A DNA stretch of 39,052 nt from Acidobacteriota bacterium (GTDB lineage Bacteria; Acidobacteriota; Terriglobia; Terriglobales; Acidobacteriaceae), in the NCBI GenBank assembly GCA_019351975.1, contig JABBOG010000034.1, forward strand, positions 1 to 39,052, read 5' to 3'. Positions 8,721-16,601 of this stretch are shown here, piece after piece (the first letter of the stretch is position 1; each line of letters begins with the position of its first letter). The notes under the pieces were generated by a model. It was not told where the DNA came from, made no database searches, and saw nothing but the letters and a program-made list of their open reading frames with translations. The position numbers and the translations under genes were made by a program.

Positions 8721-9608
8721 ATGCGTCGCATTCCTTACTCCATCAGGCACCCGCAGCCCGGCTCCATGACGCGCCGCAGCTTCATCGCAGGTGCCGCCGC
8801 CGCCAGCCTCGGCTTTGCCCTCTACGCCGGCACCCACGCCCGCCACGAGTTCGAAATCACCCAAAAGACCCTCGCCATCCGCAATCTCCCCGACGGCTTC
8901 CAGGGCTTCCGCATCGTCCAGATGAGCGATATTCACCTCGAAGAGTTCACCGAAGCCTTCTTCCTCGAACGCATGGTCCATCAGGTCAACGATCTCAACC
9001 CCGACCTCGTCCTCATCACCGGTGACTTCGTCTCCCGCGGCCCCCGTCCCCACACCGTCGCCTGGAACGCCGCCGGCCTCGCCGCCGAAATCCTCTCCAC
9101 CCTCAAGGCTCCCCAGCGCCTCGGCATCCTCGGCAACCACGACGTCGCCGTCGGTGCCGATCACGTCATCGATCCCCTCGAAGCACACGGCACACCCATC
9201 CTCGTCGACAGCTACACCCCCCTCGAACGCGGAAAAGACGTCCTCTGGATCGCCGGCGCCGACGACCCCGGTACCCGCAAGCCAGACCTCAACTTCGCCA
9301 TCCCCCCCGATCCCCGCGCGCCCGTCATCTTCATGTGTCACGAGCCCGACTACGTCGATCACGTCATCCAGCACCCCCGCTTTCCGCTCATCGACGTCAT
9401 GCTCTCCGGCCACACCCATGGCGGCCAGATCCGCATCCCCTACATCGGCCCCCTCGTTCTCCCGCCCATGGGCCAGAAGTACATCGAAGGCTTCTACAAA
9501 TTCGGCCACATGCAGCTCTACGTCAACCGAGGCATCGGCACCGTCGGCGTCCCCTTCCGCCTCAACTGCCCCGCCGAACTCACCCACTTCACCCTCCAGC
9601 GCGCCTAA
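8721..9608 (+). CDS. Tat-exported metallophosphoesterase
   Basis: A calcineurin-like dimetal phosphoesterase of 295 residues, similar to the YaeI/YkuE group. Metal-binding motifs appear in order: QMSDIHLE (D-x-H), ITGDFVSRGP (GD), LGILGNHDVAVG (GNHD), FMCHEPDY and LSGHTHGGQIRIP (GHTH). The N-terminus has a twin-arginine signal (MTRRSFIAGAAAASLGFALYAG), so the enzyme should act outside the cytoplasm. The ATG at 8766 would place the RR motif immediately at the N-terminus and is a credible alternative start. No strong ribosome-binding site precedes either ATG. The natural substrate is unknown. Some family members act on phospholipid-type substrates, but nothing here shows that. Confidence 0.92.
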   Translation: MRRIPYSIRHPQPGSMTRRSFIAGAAAASLGFALYAGTHARHEFEITQKTLAIRNLPDGFQGFRIVQMSDIHLEEFTEAFFLERMVHQVNDLNPDLVLITGDFVSRGPRPHTVAWNAAGLAAEILSTLKAPQRLGILGNHDVAVGADHVIDPLEAHGTPILVDSYTPLERGKDVLWIAGADDPGTRKPDLNFAIPPDPRAPVIFMCHEPDYVDHVIQHPRFPLIDVMLSGHTHGGQIRIPYIGPLVLPPMGQKYIEGFYKFGHMQLYVNRGIGTVGVPFRLNCPAELTHFTLQRA

Positions 9609-9641
9609 CCCCTCCGCGCACCCCACTTACCTCTAACCCTT

Positions 9642-9675
9642 GTCATCCTTCGCCGCAGGCGGAGAACCCGCTCTT
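9642..9675. repeat. REP-like repeat, second copy
   Basis: Nearly identical to 6839-6872: the first 22 bases are the same and the last 12 carry about four differences. It stands 33 bases after the phosphoesterase stop codon and runs directly into the hexamer-repeat tract. Confidence 0.7.
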
Positions 9676-9875
9676 GCTCTTGCCTTTGCCTTTGCCTTTG
9701 CATAAGTTACATAATTTAGCTTAAGTTAAGTTACACGCTGCTGTTGCTCTTGCTTTTGCGTTTGCCGTTGCTGTTGCCTTTGCTTTTGCTCTTGCCGTTG
9801 CATTTCTTTCTGTCATTCCCGCAGGGAATCTGCCCTTGCTCTCGCCGTTCCCCTTGCTCTTGCCTTTGCCCTCCC
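9671..9875. repeat. composite hexamer repeat tract with palindrome
   Basis: This holds most of the 386-base gap 9609-9994, which has no gene. Runs of the hexamer (C/T)TTGC(C/T) occur at about 9671-9702, 9737-9802 and 9831-9875. The first two runs are split by an AT-rich piece containing three TAAGTTA words. The last two are split by a 34-base block (9800-9833) with the palindrome ATTCCC-gca-GGGAAT that is also found inside thiE. Read as protein the hexamers give alternating Ala-Lys or Leu-Pro, which I take as non-coding. Confidence 0.7.
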
Positions 9876-9994
9876 TTCCGCCCTTCCCGGCCAGCAAACC
9901 CGCTCCTCCTCCCACCTAACGCCACACCCCAAAAAAATCCTTCCAACTTCTCCCCGCTTCCCATACAGTTGTCTCCATCACCACGGAGGCATCC

Positions 9995-10297
9995 ATGGAC
10001 CCATCGCAGTACAACCACATGCAAGGCATGATCGCCAGCATGATGGGCATCTTTCTCCTCATCGGCCTCGCCTTCATCGCCTTCTTCATCTTTCTCTTCT
10101 GGCGCATCCTCGACAAAGCCGGTCTCGCCGGCCCGCTCTCCCTGCTCATCCTCATCTGGCCCATCGGCCTCATCATCGTCACCTGCATCCTCGCCTTCTC
10201 CGACTGGAAGGTCATCCCCGCCGCCCAGCTCTACCCCGGCCTCCAACCCTACCCACCGCCTCCGCCCAGTTACCCTCCACCACCACCCACAGCCTGA
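9995..10297 (+). CDS. small membrane protein with proline-rich tail
   Basis: A 100-residue protein with two strongly hydrophobic segments, about residues 13-33 (MMGIFLLIGLAFIAFFIFLF) and 45-68 (LSLLILIWPIGLIIVTCILAF). The C-terminus is a tyrosine/proline-rich tail (YPPPPPSYPPPPP). The start is well supported by GGAGG six bases before the ATG. No family is recognised. The outline resembles small membrane proteins of the DUF4870/SHOCT-neighbour kind only in general shape. It is followed 44 bases later by gltX on the same strand. Confidence 0.75.
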   Translation: MDPSQYNHMQGMIASMMGIFLLIGLAFIAFFIFLFWRILDKAGLAGPLSLLILIWPIGLIIVTCILAFSDWKVIPAAQLYPGLQPYPPPPPSYPPPPPTA

Positions 10298-10341
10298 CCG
10301 CACCACATCCCCCCGCAAGCTGTTAACATGAGCACTGACTC

Positions 10342-11877
10342 ATGACAGACACTGCTGCTCCAAACTCACCGCTCGATACCCGACCCACCCGCGTCCGCAT
10401 CGCCCCCTCACCCACCGGCGATCCCCACGTCGGCACCGCCTACATCGGCCTTCTGAACTACATCTACGCCCGCCAGCGCGGCGGCCAGTTCGTCCTCCGT
10501 ATCGAGGACACCGACCGCACCCGCTTCGTCGCCTCCTCCGAGCAGATGATCTTCGACGCCCTCAAGTGGGTCGGCCTCACCTGGGACGAAGGCCCCGACG
10601 TCGGCGGCCCCTACGGCCCCTACCGCCAATCCGAGCGCACCGAAATCTACCGCGAGCACGTCGAAATCCTCCTCGCCAACGGCACCGCCTACCGCTCCTT
10701 CGAGACAGCCGACGAACTGGAAGCCATGCGCCAGTCCCAGATCGCTGCCAAGCAGCCACCCCGCTACAACGGCGCCCACCGCCACCTCACCCCGCAACAA
10801 ATCGACGCCTTCCTCGCGGAAGGCCGCCCCTACACCGTCCGCCTCAAAGTCCCCACCGAAGGCTCCACCACATTCCGCGACGAACTCCGCGGCGACATCC
10901 GTTTCGACCACAACAACGTCGACGACCAGGTCCTCATGAAGTCCGACGGCTTCCCCACCTACCACCTCGCCAACGTCGTCGACGACCATCTCATGCACAT
11001 CACCGACGTCATCCGCGCCGAAGAGTGGATCTCCTCCACCCCCAAACACGTCCTCCTCTACAACGCCTTCGGCTGGCAGCTTCCGCGCTTCTGGCACATG
11101 CCGCTCCTGCGCAACATCGACAAGTCGAAAATCTCCAAGCGCAAAAATCCCGTCTCCCTGGTCTACTACCGCGAGTCCGGCTATCTACCCGAGGCGATGC
11201 TCAACTTCCTCGGACTCATGGGCGGCGGCATGGCCCAGCCCACCGAAGCCGAGATCGTCAGCAAAGGCCTCAACACCAAGGAAGGCGACATCTTCTCCCT
11301 CGCCGACATGCTCGCCAAATTCGACTTCACCCGCATCTCCCTCGGCGGCCCCGTCTTCGACCTGGTCAAGCTCAAGTGGCTCAACGGCGAGTACCTCCGC
11401 AAACTCTCCCCCGACGCCTTCTTCCACGCCCTCCGCAGCACCATCCTCTCCGACGCCTACATCCGCGCCATCGCCCCCCTCGTCCAGGCTCGCCTCGAAA
11501 CCCTCGGCCAGTTCGGCGACATGACTGGCTTCTTCTTCGCCGACAACGTCACTCCGCCCGAGTCCGTTTGGCTCCCCAAAAAACGCACCCCCGAAGAGAC
11601 CCTCCTCTTCGCCGCCGACCAGCTCGCCACTCTAGAAACCACGAACTGGGACGCCATGTCCATCGAGTCCGCCCTCAAAGCCCTCGGCGAAGCCAAACAG
11701 TGGTCCGTTAAGAAAAACTTCATGCTCCTCCGCGCCATCCTCACCGGCAGCGTCACCAGCCCACCCCTCACCGAAAGCCTCGTCGTCTTCGGCAAATCAC
11801 GCTCCCTCGACCGCCTCCGCCGCTTCCTCTCCACCCAGCAGGAAGCCCAGAAGCGTCAGGCGAACCAGCGCAAATAG
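10342..11877 (+). CDS. gltX: glutamyl-tRNA synthetase
   Basis: A class I aminoacyl-tRNA synthetase that charges tRNA-Glu with glutamate. The 511 residues are in the normal bacterial range (about 470-510). The HIGH-type signature is PSPTGDPHVGTAYIGLLNY (22-40) and the KMSKS-type signature is KISKR (263-267). FVLRIEDTDRTR (about 51-62) is the family's substrate-site signature. The C-terminal anticodon-binding helical domain is complete. A tRNA-Glu(CTC) gene lies in the same window at 28.6 kb but is not linked to it. Codon use is strongly C-ending like the other housekeeping genes here. Whether the enzyme is discriminating, or also charges tRNA-Gln, cannot be told without a search for gatCAB and glnS in the genome. 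Confidence 0.97.
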   Translation: MTDTAAPNSPLDTRPTRVRIAPSPTGDPHVGTAYIGLLNYIYARQRGGQFVLRIEDTDRTRFVASSEQMIFDALKWVGLTWDEGPDVGGPYGPYRQSERTEIYREHVEILLANGTAYRSFETADELEAMRQSQIAAKQPPRYNGAHRHLTPQQIDAFLAEGRPYTVRLKVPTEGSTTFRDELRGDIRFDHNNVDDQVLMKSDGFPTYHLANVVDDHLMHITDVIRAEEWISSTPKHVLLYNAFGWQLPRFWHMPLLRNIDKSKISKRKNPVSLVYYRESGYLPEAMLNFLGLMGGGMAQPTEAEIVSKGLNTKEGDIFSLADMLAKFDFTRISLGGPVFDLVKLKWLNGEYLRKLSPDAFFHALRSTILSDAYIRAIAPLVQARLETLGQFGDMTGFFFADNVTPPESVWLPKKRTPEETLLFAADQLATLETTNWDAMSIESALKALGEAKQWSVKKNFMLLRAILTGSVTSPPLTESLVVFGKSRSLDRLRRFLSTQQEAQKRQANQRK

Positions 11878-12088
11878 CCCCACCGCCAACACCACCAAAC
11901 CTTGTCAACCCCCCAGCCTCACGCTGAACCACGCATCGCCCTCAATGCAAACCACTTATAGCCTGCAAAACTCTGGCATACTTACCCCATCCACTGCACT
12001 ATCCTTGTCATAGGCACTCTTTTTCGTTCTCACTGCCGCAGGAAACCTTCACCCCTTGCCTCCCCCAAGGGAAAAGCTGCGTCCCATT

Positions 12089-12110
12089 GTTGTTCCCGTA
12101 GGGAATCTGC
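12089..12110. repeat. ATTCCC/GGGAAT-type palindrome, third copy
   Basis: TTCCC-gta-GGGAA followed by TCTGC matches the core of the blocks at 3935-3968 (inside thiE) and 9800-9833. Only the centre and the right flank are conserved here. Confidence 0.55.
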
Positions 12111-12179
12111 GTTCGCACTCCCATACGCCACCGTCCATGTAGCCCTAAAGAAGCCAGCCGGCACACGCAACACAACGCT

Positions 12180-12242
12180 GTCATCTCGACCGGAGCCAAA
12201 CAGCTTCATCGTTTGGCGCAGTGGAGAGACCCGCAGCTTCTA
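12180..12242. repeat. REP-like element with internal stem
   Basis: It starts GTCATCTCGACCGGAG and ends GGAGAGACCCGCAGCTTCT, the same outer skeleton as the copies at 6839 and 9642. Its interior is longer and contains a perfect 7-bp stem, GCCAAAC (12195-12201) with GTTTGGC (12211-12217). Confidence 0.55.
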
Positions 12243-12415
12243 CGCCGAACGAAGCACGGCGACACCACCCAACCCGTAACTCCAATCGTTTGAAGACTTT
12301 GCCCGTAAGCGCCCTGTTTTGAAGACTTTGAAGGCAAATCTTACCCGCAAACACCACATCCCAAAGCACTTACGCCCGAAAGTCATGGGGGGGGGAGGGG
12401 GGGGAGCGGCAAACC

Positions 12416-13999
12416 CTACCGCAGCCCCACCCTCATCATCCCGAACGACTGAAACCCCTTCACCAGCCCTCCCACCAGGTCCTGGCTTGGAGCCACGACG
12501 CCCGCACGCATCACGGGCCCTTCGCCCGCCGGAGGATTCGCCGCATCCACCGCATCGCGCAACCTCTGCGCCAGCGCCAGGTCAAACCCCTCGCTCACCC
12601 ACACCTTCCTGTCCTCCAGCGTCAGCAGCACATCGCCCTCACGCGTCGAGTACACCCGCTCATCCTCGTCCTTCTCCTTGTCCCGCAACCGCTTCAGCCC
12701 GTCATACTGCCGCGGCAACTCCTGCTCAAACACCTCAAAGAAGCTCCTCGCCGAATCGTGATTCTTCCACTGCGAGCTATACAGCAACGCCAGTGACGCC
12801 GTCGTCTCCTTCTCCGCCGCCGTCGCGCTCTTCCGCTGCGCCGCATAGTAGATTCCGCCGTCCCACTCCGGAGCCAGCGCCTCCGCCAGCGGCCTTCCCC
12901 CAAACAGCTCCGCCGTCATCCTCACATCCAGCTCGCCCATCACGCCCACGTCGTATGGCTCAAATCCCGCATCCTTCAGCATCGGGTGAATGTCCGGCAG
13001 CTTCATCACCGGAATCGACGCATGGCGCAGATACGCCCGTGGCGTCATAATCTCGTAGCTCGAATCCGGCGGTGCCGCGAGCACGCCCGCAAACGCCGGC
13101 TCCGTCCCCTCTTTCGTCAGCACAGCGTCCTCAAAGCCCAACCCAGCCGTGTACGGAAACAGCAGTGACTGCTGCAGCACCAACGGTGCACGCGCCAGAA
13201 TCGGCGAGTCCGACATGTCCCCCGCGTTCGACTCCAACTGCTGCGCAAGCTGCGGATAATCCCTCAGCGACTGCGCCGGATGCCCCTGCTCCGCCAGCAC
13301 ATAATCCGCAAAGCTCACCATCGCCTGGCCTTCCAGCACCGCCTCGCGCGCGGTGTCGGTCTCATCGCGCTCAATGTGCTTGTTGTCCTCCTTCACGTTC
13401 TTCGCAATACCCTCAATCTCCTGGTTGTCCCACTTGTTCAGGTTCACCGTCTGGTCCTGTAGCGCGTGTGTCAACTCGTGCGCCATCACAGGCTTCTGCT
13501 CATCGATCGGGACCCAGTCCAGCAGGTTCATCTGCCGTGTCTTGTTGTCGTAGTAACCGGCAATCTGTTCCGTCAGCAGGCTCAGTAAAAACGGCCGCAT
13601 TTTGAAGTCCTCATCCAGCAGCCCAAACTTCTTCAGCACCAGTTCGCTGTTTTGCATGCGCTTCGCATCTTTGTCGTCATCAAACCGCTTGCGCAGGTCC
13701 TTCGCCACTGACTCCCGCGACACAAAGCGGCACTGCACCGGCGCCTTGATCGGTAGCTGCGTCTTGTCGCTCACAAACTGCAGAATCTTCCCCTCATCCT
13801 CCAGCAGCTTCTTTTCCTGTCCCGGCGACAGGATCGTGTCTACCTTGATCTTCGTCTCACCTGATTCCAGCACCGGCGGCGAGGTCGCTCCGTCGTTTCC
13901 ACCGTTTTGCGCAACCGCTGCGCCCGTAACCATTCCCACCAGCATCCCTGCACACAAAACGCTCTTCCAGCTCAAACGACCTCCGACCTTACCCTGCAC
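12416..13999 (-). CDS. secreted HExxH zinc-peptidase-like protein
   Basis: A 527-residue exported protein with a signal peptide (WKSVLCAGMLVGMVTGAAVAQ, about residues 11-31). The central part has a canonical zincin motif, HELTH (174-178, in VMAHELTHALQDQ). A likely third ligand is Glu223 in VLEGQAMVSFADY, 45 residues later, as in gluzincin-type metallopeptidases. Preceding sequence (EQIAGYYDNKTRQMNLLD) resembles the strand and loop usually found before such a motif. I do not recognise a named family, and peptidase activity is an inference from the motif. The start is a GTG without a clear ribosome-binding site. The gene is isolated: divergent from the ygfZ-like gene (121-base gap) and convergent with gltX. 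Confidence 0.8.
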   Translation of the reverse strand: MQGKVGGRLSWKSVLCAGMLVGMVTGAAVAQNGGNDGATSPPVLESGETKIKVDTILSPGQEKKLLEDEGKILQFVSDKTQLPIKAPVQCRFVSRESVAKDLRKRFDDDKDAKRMQNSELVLKKFGLLDEDFKMRPFLLSLLTEQIAGYYDNKTRQMNLLDWVPIDEQKPVMAHELTHALQDQTVNLNKWDNQEIEGIAKNVKEDNKHIERDETDTAREAVLEGQAMVSFADYVLAEQGHPAQSLRDYPQLAQQLESNAGDMSDSPILARAPLVLQQSLLFPYTAGLGFEDAVLTKEGTEPAFAGVLAAPPDSSYEIMTPRAYLRHASIPVMKLPDIHPMLKDAGFEPYDVGVMGELDVRMTAELFGGRPLAEALAPEWDGGIYYAAQRKSATAAEKETTASLALLYSSQWKNHDSARSFFEVFEQELPRQYDGLKRLRDKEKDEDERVYSTREGDVLLTLEDRKVWVSEGFDLALAQRLRDAVDAANPPAGEGPVMRAGVVAPSQDLVGGLVKGFQSFGMMRVGLR

Positions 14000-14120
14000 C
14001 AGTTAAGACTCGCATCCGCCGCTCTCGTCATCCGGACCGCTCCGAACCGCGCGACGCATCCACATCCATATACAAGATATCCTTAGGAAGCATCACCCGT
14101 TACAGCTTCATCCAACACTT

Positions 14121-15116
14121 ATGGCAGAAACCGCACAGCTCGACCCTTCGCCGCTCATCGCACTCCGCGAAGCCGCAGCCTTCGCCACCCTCACCGACCG
14201 CGCCTTCCTTCGTGTCACCGGCTCCGACGCCGCCCGCTGGCTCAACGGCATGGTCACCAACGCCATCCATCCGCTCGCTCCCGGTGAAGGCTGCTACAAC
14301 TTCCTCCTCAACGCCCAGGGCCGCATCCAGGGCGACTGCACCATCTATCGTGAGACCAGCGATCTCCCCGAAGCCCCCGCAACCTTCCTCATCGCCACAA
14401 CCGCCGCACAGGCCCAAATCATCCAGCAGCACCTCGATCGCTTCATCATCATGGACGACGTAGAGCTCGCACCGGCCTTCACCGACGAATCCAGCCTTAT
14501 CCTTCTCGGCCCGGCCGCGCCGGACGTACTCCAGCGCCTCGGCCTGCCCGCTCTCGCCCCGCTCCACCTCGTCCACGCCGATACACCACACGGACCCGTT
14601 CTGCTCTTCACGCCAGCGCCCGCATCCATCCCCAAATTCGAACTCCGCGCGGCTACAGCCACCTGCGACGCCATCCGCGCCGACCTTCAGCTCCCGGAAG
14701 TAACCGCAGAAACCCTCGAAGCCCTCCGCATCCTCGAAGCTCAGCCGCTCTTCGGCAAAGACATCCGCGACCGCGACCTCCCGCAGGAGACCAACCAGTC
14801 TCACGCCCTCCACTTCGCCAAAGGCTGCTACCTCGGCCAGGAGATCGTCGAACGCATCCGTTCTCGCGGACAGGTCCATCGCCAGCTCACCGCCTTCCGC
14901 CTCGCCGGCGACCTACCCGCCACGCTTCCAACGCCCCTCGAAACCCTCACCAACGGTCAGCGGAAACCCGCCGGCGAGCTCACCTCCGCCGCCCTCGTTC
15001 CGTTTCCCGAAGGCCCCGTTCTGCTCGCGTTAGGCTATGCTCGAAGAGAAGCTCTCGACACGAAGCAGCAACTCACCTACGCTGGCGGCATCGCTACGCC
15101 GCACCACGTCATCTAA
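14121..15116 (+). CDS. ygfZ: YgfZ/GcvT-like folate-binding protein
   Basis: A 331-residue member of the tetrahydrofolate-binding aminomethyltransferase-fold family that supports maturation or repair of certain iron-sulfur enzymes (YgfZ in E. coli). The signature K-G-C-Y-x-G-Q-E appears at about 234-241 (FAKGCYLGQEIVERIRSRGQVHR). The N-terminal FLRVTGSDAARWLNGMVTNAI is the typical opening of the folate-binding domain. It starts a plus-strand set with a DUF1844 protein (21-base gap), a metallo-beta-lactamase protein and ribF. YgfZ and RibF both serve cofactor-dependent metabolism, which makes a housekeeping role likely. The promoter should lie in the 121 bases shared with the divergent HExxH-protein gene. 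Confidence 0.9.
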   Translation: MAETAQLDPSPLIALREAAAFATLTDRAFLRVTGSDAARWLNGMVTNAIHPLAPGEGCYNFLLNAQGRIQGDCTIYRETSDLPEAPATFLIATTAAQAQIIQQHLDRFIIMDDVELAPAFTDESSLILLGPAAPDVLQRLGLPALAPLHLVHADTPHGPVLLFTPAPASIPKFELRAATATCDAIRADLQLPEVTAETLEALRILEAQPLFGKDIRDRDLPQETNQSHALHFAKGCYLGQEIVERIRSRGQVHRQLTAFRLAGDLPATLPTPLETLTNGQRKPAGELTSAALVPFPEGPVLLALGYARREALDTKQQLTYAGGIATPHHVI

Positions 15117-15137
15117 ACTCCAGGACTGAGAATCAAC

Positions 15138-15788
15138 ATGGCAGAGATCAAAGAATTCGTCGTCAATGACCGTCGCAAGTTCACCGCAGAGGGCGACATC
15201 CGCCCCGACGCTCCACCCTCCGAACCCAGAGCGCCGCGCCCCGAGACCCTCTCCGCACCCGACGCCAACGACAGCGCCAAACTCGTCGAGTCGAAGGGTC
15301 CCCAAGCCGTTCCCTCGCCCTCCAAGGCTGCTCCCGACGCCAACGACAACGGCGACCAGCTTCCGCCGCCTACAGCCGAGCAGCTCGATCAGGCCAAACG
15401 CGCCTACGACGCCACCGTCGATCGCCTCGATACCGCCATCCGCGCCACGAATCCCGGCATGGATCGCGCCCCTCAGCTCACCTTCGAGAGCCTTATCCAG
15501 TCCCTCTACATGCAGGCCATGATGCAGCTCGGCGGAGCAGCCGCGCCCGGCCAGCAGCCGCAGGTAGACATCCTCGGTGCTCGCCAGACCATCGACATGC
15601 TCGGCATCTTCTCCGCCAAGACCGAAGGTAATCTCTCGCCCACCGAGGCCACCCTCCTCGACACCGCCCTCTTTGAACTTCACATGGGGTTTCTCGAAGT
15701 CACGCAGGCACTCGCGCGCCAGTCCGCCACACGTCAGCCCGGCGCCCCCGGCGCTCCTCCCATGAGCGGCCCAAGCATCGTCCGCTAA
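15138..15788 (+). CDS. DUF1844 domain protein
   Basis: A 216-residue protein with a disordered, Pro/Ala/Asp-rich first half and a conserved helical C-terminal domain (LTFESLIQSLYMQAMMQLGG ... LLDTALFELHMGFLEVTQALAR, about 113-195) typical of DUF1844. DUF1844 proteins are common in Acidobacteria and Deltaproteobacteria-type genomes and have no established function. It is cytoplasmic by lack of signals. Only three bases separate its stop from the next start, so it is co-transcribed with the metallo-beta-lactamase protein. Confidence 0.85.
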   Translation: MAEIKEFVVNDRRKFTAEGDIRPDAPPSEPRAPRPETLSAPDANDSAKLVESKGPQAVPSPSKAAPDANDNGDQLPPPTAEQLDQAKRAYDATVDRLDTAIRATNPGMDRAPQLTFESLIQSLYMQAMMQLGGAAAPGQQPQVDILGARQTIDMLGIFSAKTEGNLSPTEATLLDTALFELHMGFLEVTQALARQSATRQPGAPGAPPMSGPSIVR

Positions 15789-15791
15789 CAC

Positions 15792-16601
15792 ATGGAGGCT
15801 ACGCTCACCTTCCTCGGCAGTGGAACCTCCATGGGAGTTCCTACCCTCGGTTGCAGCTGCGCCGTTTGCACCTCAGCCTACGACCCCGCCTCGCCCAACC
15901 GCCGCACACGTCCCTCTGTGCTCGTCTCGTTCGACGGCCACAACATTCTCATCGATACCGGCCAGGACTTCCACGTTCAAGCCGTCCGTGAAAACCTGCG
16001 CCGCGTCGATGCCGTCCTCTACACCCACGCCCACGCCGACCACGTCCTCGGCATGGACGACCTCCGCCCGCTCAGCTTCGCCCATCCCGATTCCCTTCCG
16101 CTCTACGCCGACGAAGCAACCGCCACCGTCATCGAGCGCATCTTCGAATACACCTTCCGCAAGGTCGACCGCTATCCCACCAGCGCCCGCGTCACCCTGC
16201 ATCGCATCGCCGAAGCCGCCGGAACCATCATCCCTCTCTTCGGCGTAGACTTCATCCGCGTTCCCGTCATCCACGGACGCAACACCATCGCCGGCTATCG
16301 CTTCGGCGCCGCCGCCTATCTCACCGACATGAGCGACATCCCCAACGAAAGCCTGCCGCTACTCCAGAACCTCGACATCCTCGTCCTCGACGCCCTCCGC
16401 CACGAACCGCATCCCAGCCACTCCCACCTCGCCAAATCCATAGAACTCGTTGAAAAGATCGCGCCCGCACGCGCATTCTTCACCCACATCTCCCACGATC
16501 TCGACCACGACGCCACCAACGCCTCCCTTCCCAGCCACATCCGCCTCGCCCACGATGGGCTCAAGCTCACCTTCAACATTAGACAACCTGAGTCTGCCTG
16601 A
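15792..16601 (+). CDS. metallo-beta-lactamase fold hydrolase, PhnP-like
   Basis: A 269-residue cytoplasmic hydrolase of the metallo-beta-lactamase superfamily. The opening LTFLGSGTSMGVPTLGCSCAVC and the metal motif THAHADHVLGMDDLRPL (about 78-94) are characteristic of the PhnP-like branch, some of which cleave cyclic phosphodiesters. Further ligands are present in VIHGRN, YLTDMSDIP and FTHISHDLDHD. A cysteine cluster (CSCAVC) near the N-terminus matches the PhnP-type structural zinc site. No phosphonate genes are nearby, so the physiological substrate remains open. Its stop overlaps the ribF start as TGATG, indicating translational coupling. Confidence 0.88.
   Translation: MEATLTFLGSGTSMGVPTLGCSCAVCTSAYDPASPNRRTRPSVLVSFDGHNILIDTGQDFHVQAVRENLRRVDAVLYTHAHADHVLGMDDLRPLSFAHPDSLPLYADEATATVIERIFEYTFRKVDRYPTSARVTLHRIAEAAGTIIPLFGVDFIRVPVIHGRNTIAGYRFGAAAYLTDMSDIPNESLPLLQNLDILVLDALRHEPHPSHSHLAKSIELVEKIAPARAFFTHISHDLDHDATNASLPSHIRLAHDGLKLTFNIRQPESA

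Larger units (their letters stand above)
11878..12415. other. gene-free region with several repeats
   Basis: A 538-base stretch between gltX and the convergent HExxH-protein gene, without a credible gene. It contains a third ATTCCC-type palindrome block (12089-12110), a longer REP-like element (12180-12242), and two copies of TTTGAAGACTTTG 29 bases apart (12289-12301 and 12318-12330). Close to the end of the downstream gene are two G runs of nine and eight (12387-12395, 12397-12404). Confidence 0.7.

Noticed and set aside
9721-9915. Possible Ala-Lys-rich small protein in the hexamer tract
   Set aside because: The protein sequence is a direct translation of the hexamer repeat and palindrome, with no start signal; the repeat explains it.
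9642-12242. CRISPR array
   Set aside because: The repeats are few, unevenly spaced, palindromic and not separated by uniform spacers, and no cas genes are present.
15789-16600. FMN riboswitch for ribF
   Set aside because: ribF is internal to an operon and overlaps the preceding gene (TGATG), so there is no leader in which it could lie.
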